This document shows positions 10,421 through 23,439 of a stretch of DNA of 64,000 nucleotides, piece after piece. The number at the start of each line of letters is the position of its first letter. The first letter of the stretch is position 1. The translations under genes were made by a program, and so were the position numbers. The notes under the pieces are model-generated. The model had not been told where the DNA came from. It was given only the letters and a program-made list of their open reading frames with translations, and did not search any database. Source of the stretch: Aurifilum marmelostoma (Eukaryota > Ascomycota > Sordariomycetes > Diaporthales > Cryphonectriaceae); the NCBI GenBank assembly GCA_027559495.1, contig JAMXSV010000010.1, positions 1,488,001 to 1,552,000 on the forward strand, in the 5' to 3' direction.

Positions 10421-11589
10421 TCAGTTGGCCAGGAGCTCCCTTCGCGAGAATAGAGGCTGGGGTGCGTCCTTGGAGTCCTACTTCACTCTGTATCGGCCTT
10501 GTTGCTGGTACTAAGAAGATGGGTACAAAGGGCAATCTCAGATCATCAAGCATAGGGGGATAATGTTGGCCTGTGGAGGAATGGCTGTGTGGATGGGGCC
10601 AAACTGCTCTTGATGGCAGAGGGATGCTTCAATGATTCCTGAAGATGCAGCACTTGGGCAGCTTGAAAGGCAGGCCACAGAAGAGCTTTTTCAACTCCTG
10701 ATGTTAGCCACTTGGTGCTTGTCAAAGTGACCTGTGATTCATTTTCAACTGTCCATCAGGCAAGACAAAGTGTTGTTGACCTTTCACTACCAGACAGAAT
10801 CCATGCATTTCACTCTATCTGATGATATAATTATACACTGTGAGCTGCCTTAACGGAGCATCTGCACCTGTTTATGCGATGCTATAGCCTGGCCAACAAC
10901 ATTTCAAGCTTTGGGGCCCTGGACTCTCTGTCTCTTTCTGGTCATCATCACTCATCATGTTGTGATGGACAAGCTCAGCTTCGGCCCAAACAGGTCTAGG
11001 CATTGGCTGGAGCCTCATTGCCTAGCCTTGACTACCTTCGATCTCGGACTGTTAGCTGGTCTTCATGGTACTTCGCTGATTCTATAGGTGCGTCGAATGC
11101 ATCGTGCCTTCCCTTCGCGAACTCCTGCTTGCCTATAACAGCGGAGCAAGCGGGCACCACCACTTCCTTCCTCTTCAGACCCTTCCCCTTCTTGATTCCT
11201 TCCACTCTTGTTCCCTCCATCCTTGCATCTGGGTATCGGATCCCAAAGCCCTGGAACTTCCCTGCCATCATCACGTCTCTTGCCATCTCGATCGACCTGT
11301 CGATTACTTGGTACGATTTACTGAAGGGAAACGCGTTCTGGCTCCACGCGCTTCCATCTCACTCACGCTCGTCGTCATCGCGCTTAGAGCGATTCATCAC
11401 TGCGATTACGACGAGTGCACGTTTTGCATCGATTGCCACAGGACTATAGCAGCCACCAAGTCCTGCCTTCCACCTCGTCCTTCTCAAGCTTGTACCGTGG
11501 GCTACTGTCAGGTCAGTGAGGACTGACTATTGTCCAAAGCCTTTGCCCTGGTATGTGCTGACAAGAGCACAAAGTCTCCTAGAAATACA
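10421..11589. other. intergenic / 5' leader of BTB-like gene
   Basis: This 1.2 kb contains the 3' flank of the preceding gene and the promoter and leader of the next. Open frames at about 11003-11526 have no recognisable domain and overlap each other in different frames, so I do not call them. A spliced leader is possible. Confidence 0.4.
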
Positions 11590-13507
11590 ATGCTGCCTAA
11601 CATCGAGACACTGCGCGACCTGGCGTCGACCCAGGCCGCCGCTCTTGCCCTCCCAGAGAGCCCCTCGGCCACTCCTCCTATTGAAGCCAAGACGAAGCCT
11701 GTTTATATGTCCAATCCCGGTAGTGAGCAGGAGTCTAGTCGCATCTGTCGCTTCACCAAGATGCGCAAGACTGTCTGCCTCTCCGGCGAGGATACTAAAG
11801 TCCCCGATGCTGTTTCTGACTCTGCGTCTATCGGAACCACGCCAGGAGGCTCTGACTGCGCTGACGTTGCTGGTGGACACGCTGTCCCAAGCACTACGGC
11901 CACAGAGGTCGCAACGGGCAGGAACGAGAAGGACTCTATGGACGAGGAAGAGGCTGTCGCCGTCCAAGCGCAGTGTGCTGGCGAGGACAACGATTTCACT
12001 GTCGACGGCAGCCCATCAGCTCTTTCTGCTGAGTCTACCAAAAATGTGGCCGAGCCTACTAAATCGGGTGTTCAAGGCTCTGATACCGTTAAAGATGACA
12101 CGCAAGCCGTTACGGTTGGCGTTCGTGGTGGCCATCAATCAACTGCATCCGACGATGCCCAATGTGAGTTACCACCCAAAAGCACGCAACCTCGAACTCA
12201 AATCTGACCGAACTTTGCCAGGGGTCGACCCCTTTGACGAGAACAACAACGGTTCTGTAGTCGACTGTTATTTCACCGGCGGTGGCCACATGCAGGCCCT
12301 GGGTCCAGCTGAAGAGGGTGGCTGCATCAGCCTAAAGTTCTGTAGGACGAGCGATCTCTACGTCAAGGCCAAGGGAAGAAATGGACAGATCTATGTCTTT
12401 GAGGTCGACGCTGTCGCCATTGCCGCTGGTTCTCCTGTTCTCAGCGAGATGGTATTCAAGACGCACACGCGCGGCAATCAGCCCGAGTGGGTGATTGCGC
12501 TCGACGACGACCCAGTTGCCCTCAAGTTCATGTTCAGCATCTTCCACCTCAAGCTATGCGCACCCTTGTTCACCCAAGAGCCCAGGCCTGAGCAGATCTA
12601 CAGCGTCTTGCAGGTCCTCTCCAAGTACCAAGTCAAGGACGAAGTCTATTATGCCTGGGCCAAGACGTGGGTTGCCGGCTTCCGCAAGGGTCTCTCCACC
12701 ACAACGCTCACCCCGCTCGAATGCCTTCAAGTTGCATACAAATTGGGTGACTTCAAATCATTCAAGTCGTACATTCGAGAGGTGGCTCACGAGATCGAGA
12801 TAGGTTCCAATGGCGCCATGCGCCTCGGCAATGGTCAAGTCATTCAGACAGCAGCGTCCATCTGCAGCGACCTTGCGGACAACATACTGGCCGTCCGTAA
12901 CGCAGACCTCGTTGCTATCCTGGCTTGTCTGCTCGAGGCTTATCTCTTCCTGACCAACCCCGCCAACCTAGACAAGCAGCACTTTTGTAAATCAATGAGC
13001 CACCACCAGGACTGCAATCAGAAACTCCTCGGCTCGTTGCTCATCAACCTATTTCAGCAGGATCTGTGGCCGATTCCCGATCCCAACAGCTTCCAAGGAA
13101 AGGTCGGCGACCTGATCACCAAAGTCCGCTCTATGGACATTCGAGGACTTTACTTTCCTGGCTTGGCACCTCATGAACAGCGCCACGGTCTTTGCAAGTT
13201 GGGCCAGGCTGAGATTGTCGACAAGATTGCCAAGTACGAGGGTTGGCTACCCCTCTCTGGTGAGATGATTGTGGCAATGTACCAGACCGGCCGGCACATT
13301 GGCATCCACAGCGATGAGAAGCCTGAGTTTGAGGACTACAAGGCTGTCTACGATACCGCCATCGCTGATTACGATGAGGAGTTCCCGCAGCATCTGTGGG
13401 GATGGGAGGAGTGTGAAGAACTCTTCGAGGTTTCGTTGATATCCTTGGAGGAGGATTCCGGAGTTGCCGGTGATAGCACCGAGATCAAAGACCAAGCTAC
13501 GAACTAG
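11590..13507 (+). CDS. BTB/POZ-like domain protein
   Basis: Two exons (11590-12163 and 12222-13507; donor GTGAGT, acceptor TTTGCCAG) give 619 residues. About 190 N-terminal residues are Ser/Thr/Ala/Glu rich and probably disordered. The BTB-like fold follows at about 210-300: LKFCRTSDLYVKAKG, then VFEVDAVAIAAGSPVLSEM, where the internalised 'hides in a core, stored outside' pattern of fungal BTB proteins is seen, and WVIALDDDPVALKFMFSIFH, the beta-strand plus helix that predicts limited exposure. A helical region (YSVLQVLSKYQVKDEVYYAW, LECLQVAYKLGDFKSFKSY) continues as in other fungal BTB proteins. These usually mediate protein-protein contacts; the partner and role here are not known. The long open frame running into exon 2 from 11516 is in the wrong frame for exon 1 and was not used. 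Confidence 0.75.
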
Positions 13508-16109
13508 CCAAGATCCTGAACATTCTTGAAACCCCCACATGGCCGCACAAAGGTTCGAGGTCGCAGAAAGTGTTGTGGATGGGGGGTTGCAAGCAATGGC
13601 AGTTTAACAGACAGTCTTCGCCCTCTGGAAAACATGAGGGACCGAAACTCGGGATGCGATGCGACAACGGTCATGTATGATCATGCGAAACGGGATCCTA
13701 TGGAAATCAAGGAAACGACACGATGGCCTTCTGCAGAAACCATGTTTATGGCAGGAATCTTGCTATATCATGTCCTGTTCACTCACCAAAGGCAGCTATA
13801 TTACACAACGATGGGTGAGTGGATGTCACCCGGAAAAGCACAGAATGAGTAACTGGTGTCGATGTCCCATCGGCTTCGAAGCTCGAGACGCAACCCGTCC
13901 TCACTTTGATGCAGAAGAGGTGCAAGGGCGGGGAGACCTTACAGGGTGTCTTTAGCCAGCAAGTCAAATTACCAATGCCTCCTCAAGCCTGCCACGTAAT
14001 ATGGGATTTGATTAATCTCCGTCTTGTCGGTGAAGTGATAGCTTGGAAGGTGTTGCCGAACACGACCATGACAGAGCTTATCGTAGCCCAAAAGCGAGCG
14101 GGTCGATCGGAGCAGACAGAAGAGACGTAGTTGGCTCTAGTATTGACCGCATATTGGGTAATATTCGAAGCTCGAGAGGCGTATGCTCCGCTGCTGGAAG
14201 GGGTTGAAGGGGGTCAGAGCCTTGCTATCCAACAGAAGCACCCCTGGCCCACCTCTTTCTCTCGAACTGTCCACCAGCTGCTGCCTGTTCTTGGCCATTG
14301 CGCATAGCGGCGCGCCCCTTGGCCCCGGGTCCGAGAGACGCTTAGAGCTCAAATCTATCATTCTATAGATGGGCTAGACCTAGTCTTTCGAGTGACGAGC
14401 GCAGAGTGTATTGGAAGTATCACGCAGCATCATCATCACATACTTGGGAGAGAGGCCCCTGCGTCAGGTCCGCCCAATACCAGCTCGATATGGACAAGGA
14501 CAGGCATGTGACAGTGTTATCACGTACTCAAAGTTCCCATACTACTCCGTAGTATAGAAGTAGACCGAACATTGTTCCCTTCTAACTAGAGATAGAGAAA
14601 GAGGGGAAGGGGGGTGGGAATGGTTGGCACCCATCATCTCACCTCCTCTTTCTCCCACCGCCGGTTCTCCCACCGCCGTTCCCCTGTCTCCTGCCAATCT
14701 GTGTTGTTCAGTCTGGCTGATCTTGTGTGTTGCAGAATAATACAAGTATCATTTATGACACATGCGCAACAAGATGCTGTCCGGGGGAGGGGGGTTTCTC
14801 TCCATGTCTTTGTAATACGGTTTCTGGGACTTGTACCCTCGGCCACAACTTTGCTCATCGTCCCACTTGATCTGCATTTAGTATGGAGCAGCGTGTTCAA
14901 GATGTTCTTGTCCAACTGCTTGGCGGCTTTTGGGCGGGGCGAGAGATTCCTGCTACACCAGTTGGAATAACAAAGATATCTGGAACCTTCTCGTGTTCGG
15001 AGCCCATCCAGCAAGGACAGACTCATGACGCGGTCCATTTAGCGAACAGGCACAAATCAGACAAAAGTGTGGGTACAGACTTAGTAATGAATAATGGGTA
15101 TTCTTTCATCCCACTGGTGTCGGGCTGTTGAGTTGGCAATCTGCTGGACAACTCGGCTTCCGTCAGTGCCCCGGACTCGAGTCGATTACCAAGTCCGGAC
15201 AGCCATGGCAATGATTACTCGGATTCTACATTCTTCCCGCTGCGCGACAAGCACGCCAACTCCCTCGGGGTCCGTCTATGAGCCCGCAGATGGGATTTGT
15301 TACTTACTTCCCTGATAAGATCTTGTGGCGAGTAGCATGCTGTATGTTTTATTATCTGAAAGCGGAGGACGAACCATAAGGCCTTCCGAGAAGGGAAGGC
15401 TAGATTCCGCACCGTTGGTATAGACTTTAAGCGAACAATATGCGGAGAAGAGCCGAGCAGGCAGGCAGAGTACCAAGAGCAACAAAAGTCCGTGTGGTAT
15501 GGGGTCGAATGCGTGGTCGCGGACGATCACGGGGTTGCCTTGGTTGTGGGCTCATGCAAAGGTTCCCATGTCAGCTGCAGCCACGCCAGACTTGTGAGGC
15601 GAGACAAATAGGGCAATATTACACCATTTGCAGTAACCTTCGAGTATGTACGTTTACTATGTACAAGCACATGATTGTTATTTGTACCTGAACCAAGTAC
15701 TGCACATGCACGGTACCTTCTGCCGCAACCTTGGGACGCTGAGGCAATCGGCATGCAGGCCATTAGGAGAGGTATGCATGTAGATACTCGACCAACACGT
15801 TGCTGGTGAGACCATCGGAAGCTTAAACGACCAAAGTGACAGATCTCGAAGTGATAGAAGCGCCAGATGCGGTGATCGAGTCCCTGAGCCAACACGTGAG
15901 GGTCGCTTATGACAATACACTCCAAATTCAAGACCCACCCACGGCTATGCCGCGGGAAAAAAAGGGGCTCTGTGTCCCCACGCTGCCCGTCGTGGGTACC
16001 TATACAATTCTAGAACGTCAAGGATGTGTGTGGCCAGGTGCGAAGCTCCTACCGTGTGCCGCAACTGTTACCTATATGGTGCTGCCACAGATTAAAGGAG
16101 GTTTGGGTC

Positions 16110-16152
16110 GGGGGGGGGGGGGACGACGACGACAACAACAACAACAACAACA
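16110..16152. repeat. compound microsatellite: poly-G, ACG/GAC and CAA repeats
   Basis: Thirteen G in a row (16110-16122) run into ACG triplets and then a CAA-type triplet repeat up to about 16152. Read directly from the sequence. Confidence 0.9.
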
Positions 16153-16361
16153 ATAACCGGGGGGAAAAAAGGCAAAATTCTAGATTCCAGGTCCAGGCTC
16201 TGGTAGGATGTCAACGTATGAACGACGCCGGCCAAGAGAATCTCGAACATCAATGTCATCATTGGGCATCGCCCCTCACAGACAAAGCCTTGCTTTTTTT
16301 TTTCTTCTTCTAATTTTTGGGGGGGTATTCTCAGCTTGTCTTGCGGATTTTCTTTTCCGTG

Positions 16362-16650
16362 GAGGAGGATTCGGGTCCTCGGAGAGATGGAGCTCTCCGA
16401 TGCGGAGCGGGTTCTCGCGCGTGGCCGCTAGGGAGAGCTGAAGCCGCCAGACCTTCTCTGGCGGCGAGGGAGAATCGAATTGCGGGTGGAGCCCGCGTTT
16501 GCGAGATCCCTTCACGTTCCTCTTCAGACGACGGCTCCCGTCAGCCAAAGGGTGCCGATTCATTTCATCTTCTCTCTCTCCCCCCTGCGTTGAGAACATT
16601 TTGGAAGGGTCGTCTTTTCTTCGACGACATCCGCTGGATCGCGCTAGCGG
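16362..16650. other. hairpin-dense non-coding stretch
   Basis: Seven short perfect inverted repeats follow one another: 16362-16380, 16380-16399 (7 bp stem), 16443-16465 (GCCGCCAGA / TCTGGCGGC, 9 bp stem, 5-base loop), 16482-16496, 16530-16542, 16609-16628 (6 bp stem) and 16631-16650. There is no supported open reading frame here. It could be a structured RNA or only a G+C-rich coincidence; it matches no RNA family that I recognise. Confidence 0.35.
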
Positions 16651-18712
16651 GGTGATCTTGCTGACGTGGGGAATGGTGGATTCTTCTCGCCTTATGATAA
16701 TATGACTGTCTTAACGGTGGCTTACTTGAGGTTCTTGTTGCTTACGACAGAGCCTGGAAACCAAGTCCGAGACCAAATTGTGCCTCGATCTATTGTAGTA
16801 GCACCAGGCACGAGGCGGGAAAAAGGCAAGGAAAGAAGAAAAAAAGAAGAAAAAAAATTATCAATGATTCGAATCTCGTTATTAAACTTCACCATAATAA
16901 TGTACTTGGATCTTGGCAATTCTTGGGAATCTTTTCGACCGTTCTTGTGCAGTTCATCTCAATAGACAGGGTCTGCAGAATGCTTGTGTGTGCTAGAGTC
17001 TTCGTCTGCAGCACAGAATCGAATCGCAATACATGCACATACCTACAGATGATGGAGGGCACCTGCGGAAGCACCATTCTCCTGACCTGCGGGATGACTT
17101 CGGTTTTGGGCCTATGGTGACCCATGCTGGGGCCGCCTAGCTGCGGTGGGCCGGATAGAAGTTCCTCCGTGCTTGGAGCGCGGCCATTATCCACTTCTGG
17201 GTGGGCTGGAGATGACCACCAAGTAGCACAATCCGCAGTACTACTGGTCAACGAACAAGTCTGGGTTGGGGTTTTGGCTCACCATAATGAGACTACTATG
17301 GCCGTAATACTACCAACGTTCGGGACTACGGCTGCCAAGTGTGTAGCTTAAATTTTACTGCTTGGGAGGTGCAAGCAAGGAACGAACCGTGCCCACAGTT
17401 TCGTACTCCCCAATCATGTCACATGTACTAGTGCGCATGTGCGTATTGCATTGCATGTACGTTGTACCGTCGTATGCAGCTGCTGGCCAGGATGATACGA
17501 CGACAACGAAACGTTATCACCCATCATGATTTTGCGCAAGACACTTTTGCGCAAAACACCGAGCTGGACGCCAAGATAATACGGCATATAGCACCGTGTC
17601 AAATTGCGCGGCGCGGCTCTCGTCAGTACCGTCGAGGAGGAGCCGTGTCAGCATCACCTGTAATCCGGGCCTTTACCGGAGACTTTTCAGAGGGACATGG
17701 CGTCTTGACTGTCTGGAAATTGGGGCCCTGGGTACGAACCCGTCTCGGGCGTATCGGGGTGTTGATAGGTTCCGCCTCTAGGCCCTAGGGCTATGCTTCC
17801 CATAGCGAGGCCGTGGGCACCCCCACAGCCTGATTGTGAAGCCCTGGGCAGCCCCTGTCGTGGGCGTGCCAGTGGGGCCATAGCTTCAGATTTGCTCACT
17901 GAAGGGCGGGCGGTTCAACGGGTACACCCACGCCCCAAGGCCGCCTCCCCCCCTCCCCAAACACCACTCCAGAGCCCCTCCAAAAGGCAAACCTTCCCCT
18001 CCCAGGGCGACCTTAGATCTTCTCGGTAACCAACCGGAGCACAAGAGCACAGCGCACAGGGGGACCATGTCTGGGTCACCCCCTAGAAAATACAGGGGTG
18101 ATCCTATCCAGATTGCATCCTTAACATTGATTGTTTGGGCCCTTCGAATGCGAATACGCTGTCGCCGTCAGAGTGAAGGCCTCGCAACTGATAAAAGTCG
18201 TTGCCTGTCCGCCTCGTAGCATCCTCGATCCGAGCTTTTAGACCCTTCTTCTCGCTGCTCGTCAAATTAATCGTCACCTCCCTCTCTCCCTCCCTCCACC
18301 CAAGGCTTGCTAAACAGCCTTTGTGGTTTTCTCTTTGTTAATCGTGTGTCTCTTTAATATTTACGCCCACCAACCGCCACACAGCCCTAGACTGATCTGC
18401 GTGCCGTTGTCGAGTTCCTGCCGAGGCACCTCTGACATAGAGCCCAGTAGCTCGATTCCCCCACACGTGAGGCCCCCCTTCTTGTTGTTTCTACAACCTT
18501 TCACATTTGAAAGAAGAGCAGAGGAAATGAACCAATTGTGTGCACAATCGCTGACCTGGCTCGTGGTGTCTCAAGTGCACATGGACTAGCGGCAAAAGTA
18601 TTCATCCTTGGCGGGTCTTCTTCTCTTTTCCACGCCACGAGCAACGCAAGCGGCGTTCCCGGACGTGAGCTCACTACGGATTGAGCCCCCGTCCCGCGCC
18701 GCATTGCCCATA

Positions 18713-21700
18713 ATGTCCTTTGCCGTTGGCGCCTTTGGAAATTACGACCGCTCAGCTCAGACGGGCGGCGTGCCAGCCCTCCACCGGACCACGTCGCGCG
18801 ACGTCAACGAAAACACAGAAGAGGGCCTCGTCCGCAGCCTCTCGGCCGAGGCTGACAACATGGCGACAGCAACAGGCGCTGAGCACGGAGAAAAGGCCGA
18901 CGAGTCCTCCAAGGCCCAGTCTCGCGGCAATGACACCGCCACCACCCTGTCCGCCGACGATGACACCCTCCCCCACACCAAGCAGGATACCACCACCGAG
19001 TCCGACAGCGACGCGGATGCCGTCGAGGTCGCCCGCCGCGAGTCCATGGTCCAGAGCCTGGCGCGCAAGTACTCCAACGTCTCGGGTGTCCATGGCGGAA
19101 ACCCTTTCGCAGTCGCCTCCGACGACCCAGACAGCCCGCTGAACCCCAATGGCGAGAAGTTCAGCGCCCGTGCCTGGGCCAAGACCGTGCTCGAGCTCGT
19201 GTCCAACGAGGGTAACTCGTTCCGCACCAGCGGCATCGCCTTCCAGAACATGAACGTCTTCGGCTTTGGCGCCGGCACCGATTTCCAGAAGGACGTTGCC
19301 AACATCTGGCTAGACGTGGCCGACGGCGTGCGCTCGCTGTTCGGCGGGAGCAGGAAGAGGAGGATAGACATCCTGAGGCGGTTCGACGGTGTCGTCAACA
19401 ACGGCGAGATGCTGATCGTGCTGGGCCCGCCCGGCTCGGGCTGCAGTACCTTCCTCAAGACCATCTCTGGCGAGATGAACGGTATCCATCTGGAGGACGA
19501 TGTCTACCTCAACTACCAGGGTGTCTCGGCGGGCGAGATGCACAAGAACCACCGTGGCGAGTGTATCTACACCGCAGAGGTCGACGTCCACTTCCCCATG
19601 CTGACGGTCGGCGACACCCTCACCTTCGCCGCCAGGGCGCGCGCCCCCCGCCAGATCCCGGGAGGCGTCCCCAAGAACGTCTTCACCAACCACGTGCGGG
19701 ACGTCGTCATGGCCATGTTTGGTATCTCCCACACCATCAACACCCGTGTCGGCAACGAGTACGTGCGCGGTGTGTCGGGCGGTGAGCGCAAGCGTGTGAC
19801 CATCTCCGAGGCCACGCTGTCGGGCGCCCCCCTGCAGTGCTGGGACAACTCGACCCGTGGTCTCGACTCGGCCAACGCCATCGAGTTCTGCAAGACCCTG
19901 CGCTTGCAATCTGACCTCTTCGGCAGCACCGCCTGCGTCTCCATCTACCAGGCACCCCAGTCCGCCTACGACCTGTTCGACAAGGCTGCCGTGCTGTACG
20001 AGGGCAGGCAGATCTTCTTTGGTCGCGCCGATGCCGCCAAGCAGTACTTTATCAACCTGGGCTTCGAATGCCCCGCTCGCCAGACCACCCCCGACTTCTT
20101 GACCTCCATGACGAGCCCTTCGGAGCGTATCGTCCGGCCTGACTTCAAGGGCAAGGCGCCCAGGACTCCCGACGAGTTCGCCGAGTGCTGGAGGAACAGC
20201 CAGGAGTACAAGCAGCTGCAGGCCGAGATCGAGGTGTACAAGACAGAGCACCCCATCGGCGGCACCGACGCCGAGAGGTTCCGTGCGCACAGGCGTGCTC
20301 AGCAGTCCAAGGGCAACCGCCCCAAGTCGGCATACACCCTGGATTACTGGCAGCAGGTTCAGCTGTGCCTGTGGCGTGGCTGGAAGCGGCTGATAGGCGA
20401 TCCGAGTCTCACCCTTGGCGCCCTCATCGGAAACACCAGCATGGCCCTTATCATCTCTAGTGTCTTCTTTAACCTCCAGATGACCACGTCGAGTTTCTTT
20501 CAGCGCGGTGCCCTGCTCTTCTTTGCCTGTCTTATGAATGCCTTTGCCTCTGCCCTCGAGGTAAGTTGTCGGACGATCCATGCCCCTTCCCCTCTGCTGA
20601 CTTTCCCCACCGCCGAGGCATGAGCTGACCCGAGACTCGACAGATTCTCACACTGTACGCTCAAAGACCAATCGTGGAGAAACATGCCCGCTACGCAATG
20701 TATCACCCGTCCGCCGAAGCTGTAGCCTCCATGCTGTGCGATATGCCGTACAAGATAGCAAACACGATCGTGTTCAACTTGACCCTGTACTTCATGGCAA
20801 ACCTGCGCCGCGAACCGGGAGCCTTCTTCTTCTACCTGCTCACCTGTTTCCTCGCCACGATAGCCATGTCCATGGTGTTCCGAACCATCGCGTCTTCTTC
20901 ACGAACACTGTCACAGGCAATGGTACCGGCAGCTATCATCATCCTGGGTCTGGTCATCTTCACGGGTTTCGTCATCCCTATCGATTATATGCTCGACTGG
21001 TGCCGCTGGATGAACTACCTTGATCCCCTGGCTTATGCTTTCGAGGCTCTCATGGTCAACGAGTTCCACAACCGCAACTACACCTGCACGGCCTATGTGC
21101 CCAGTCTCGACTTCTCGGGATACGAAAATGTCGGGCCGCACAACCACATCTGCTCCGCCGTCGGTTCGGTGGCGGGCCAGGACGTTGTCAACGGTGACGC
21201 CTACATCAACACTGCGTTCAGCTACTATCACTCCCACAAATGGCGTGACGTTGGCATCCTCATCGCTTTCGTCATCTTTTTCCTCCTCACCTATATGCTC
21301 ACCGCCGAGTTCGTCTCGGAGAAGAAGTCCAAGGGTGAGGTCCTGCTCTTCCGCCTCGGCCACAAGCCCGCCTTCCTGAAGGAGCAGTCGGACGATGCCG
21401 AGGGCGGCAAGACAATGGGGGGACCTGTGGTCGCTGCCCGCGCCGGCGACGCCAGTGACTCCGACAAGGAAGCTGGGTTCATCGAAAAGCAGAGGAGTGT
21501 CTTCCACTGGAAGGACGTCTGTTACGATGTCAAGATCAAGAACGAGACGCGACGCATCCTGGACCACGTTGACGGCTGGGTCAAGCCCGGCACCCTGACT
21601 GCTCTCATGGGCGTTTCTGGTGCCGGAAAGACGACACTGCTCGACTGTTTGGCCGACCGGACCTCTATGGGTGTCATCACCGGCCAGATGCTGGTCGACG

Positions 21701-23439
21701 GGCACCCCCGCGACGCCTCCTTCCAGCGCAAGACGGGCTACGTGCAACAGCAGGATCTCCACCTCCAGACCACCACCGTGCGCGAGGCCCTCAACTTCAG
21801 CGCCCTGCTGCGCCAGCCCGCACATGTTCCCCGCCACGAGAAGCTTGCCTATGTCGACGAGGTCATCAAGCTGCTGGATATGCACGAGTACGCGGACGCC
21901 GTCGTCGGCGTGCCGGGCGAGGGTCTCAACGTCGAGCAGCGCAAGCGGCTGACCATTGGTGTGGAGCTGGCCGCCAAGCCTCCCCTGCTGCTCTTCGTGG
22001 ACGAGCCGACCTCGGGTCTGGACTCGCAGACGAGTTGGGCCATCTTGGACCTGCTGGAGAAGCTCACCAAGAGCGGCCAGGCTGTCCTCTGTACCATCCA
22101 CCAGCCCTCGGCCATGCTCTTCCAGCGCTTCGATCGTCTCCTCTTCCTCGCTAAGGGTGGCAGGACAGTCTACTTTGGCGAGATCGGCAAGAACTCCCAC
22201 ACCATGAGCTCCTACTTTGAACGCCACGGTGCCCCTCCGTGCCCGCCCGAGGCCAACCCGGCAGAATGGATGCTCGAGGCCATCGGTGCCGCGCCTGGAT
22301 CGGAAACAAACATTGATTGGTTCAAGACGTGGAAGGAGTCGCCCGAGTGCGCCGCGGTTCATGCGGAGCTGCAGCGCCTCAAGGATGCGGGCGCCGCTAC
22401 CGCTGTCGATGCCAGCCCCGTCCACGACAAGGCCAGCTACCGTGAATTCGCCGCGCCCTTCGGCTCGCAGCTGCGCGAGGTCCTGACTCGTGTCTTCTCG
22501 CAGTACTGGCGCACGCCCTCGTACATCTACTCCAAGGCCGCCCTCTGCATCTCCATCGCCCTGTACATCGGTCTCGTCTTCCTCAACGCGCCCAACTCGA
22601 TTCAGGGTCTCCAGAACCAGATGTTTGCCATCTTCAACATCCTGACCGTCTTTGGCCAGCTCACGCAGCAGCAGATGCCCCACTTTGTCGTGCAGCGTGA
22701 TCTCTACGAGGTCCGCGAGCGGCCGTCCAAGGCCTACAGCTGGAAGGTGTTTATGCTCTCCCAGATCCTCGTCGAGCTGCCCTGGAACACGCTGATGGCG
22801 GTCTTTATGTTTGTGTGCTGGTACTACCCGGTCGGCCTGTACCGCAACGCCGAGGCAGCCGGCCAGGTGCACGAGCGCGGGGCCCTGATCTTCCTCTTCC
22901 TCTGGGCGTTCCTGCTCTTCAGCTCGACGTTCACCGACTTTATCATCGCGGGCTTCGAGACGGCCGAGGCAGGCGGCAACATTGCCAACCTGATATTCTC
23001 GCTGTCCCTCATCTTCTGCGGTGTGCTCGCCACGCCCGACACGTTCCCGCGCTTCTGGATCTTCATGTACCGGGTGTCGCCGTTTACGTACCTGGTATCG
23101 GGCATGCTGTCGTCGGCCGTGGCCAACACGGACGTGGTGTGCGCGGCCAACGAGTACCTCACGTTCCAGCCGCTGGCCAACCAGACGTGCGCCGAATACA
23201 TGCAGCCATACATCGACGGGGTGGGCGGATACCTGACGAACCCGGACGCGACGAGCGACTGCAGCTTCTGCTACATCAGCGACTCGAACACGTTCCTGTC
23301 CACCATCCTGGTAGACTATGACGACCGCTGGCGCAACTTTGGCATCATGTGGGCCTTTATCATCTTTAACATCTTTGCGGCTCTGGGTGTGTACTGGCTA
23401 GCCAGAGTGCCCAAGGGCAAGAAGGTCAAGCAGGAGTAG
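18713..23439 (+). CDS. PDR-type (ABCG) pleiotropic drug resistance ABC transporter
   Basis: Two exons (18713-20560, 20644-23439; donor GTAAGT, acceptor CTCGACAG) give 1,547 residues, full length for a fungal PDR transporter with NBD-TMD-NBD-TMD order. The N-terminal 130 residues are acidic and Ser/Thr rich. NBD1 has the degenerate fungal Walker A GPPGSGCSTF at about 238, with Cys replacing the Lys, and the signature VSGGERKRVTISE. NBD2 has a canonical Walker A GVSGAGKTTLLD at about 939, signature LNVEQRKRLTIG and Walker B LLLFVDEPTSGLD. Membrane segments follow each NBD, and a large Cys-containing extracellular loop precedes the last helix. Such proteins sit in the plasma membrane and export azoles, plant defence compounds and other hydrophobic chemicals; the actual substrate cannot be read here. 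Codon use is strongly biased to C-ending codons, suggesting high expression. Confidence 0.97.

Larger units (their letters stand above)
13508..18712. other. 5.2 kb gene-poor interval and ABC transporter promoter
   Basis: No coding region could be supported on either strand; all open frames are short, overlap in several frames and lack domains. The interval holds a poly-G plus CAA microsatellite (16110-16152), a hairpin-dense G+C-rich stretch (16362-16650) and a GTAC-rich patch (15648-15716). C/T-rich sequence with CCCTCTCTCCCTCC blocks at about 18,250-18,310 is typical of fungal leaders and probably marks the transcript start zone of the ABC transporter. Long upstream regions are common for regulated transporter genes, but I see no confirmed factor site. 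Confidence 0.45.

Noticed and set aside
11516..12221. N-terminal extension of the long BTB frame upstream of 12222
   Set aside because: The Arg/Ser/Pro-rich reading in this frame is poor. The other frame from ATG 11590 joins exon 2 in phase through a consensus intron.
19310..20581. 423-residue open frame antisense to the ABC transporter first exon
   Set aside because: Shadow frame; no start context, domain or splice structure.
20911..22872. 653-residue open frame antisense to the ABC transporter
   Set aside because: It is a shadow of the C-ending codon bias on the plus strand. It has no domain, and the plus strand is unambiguously coding.
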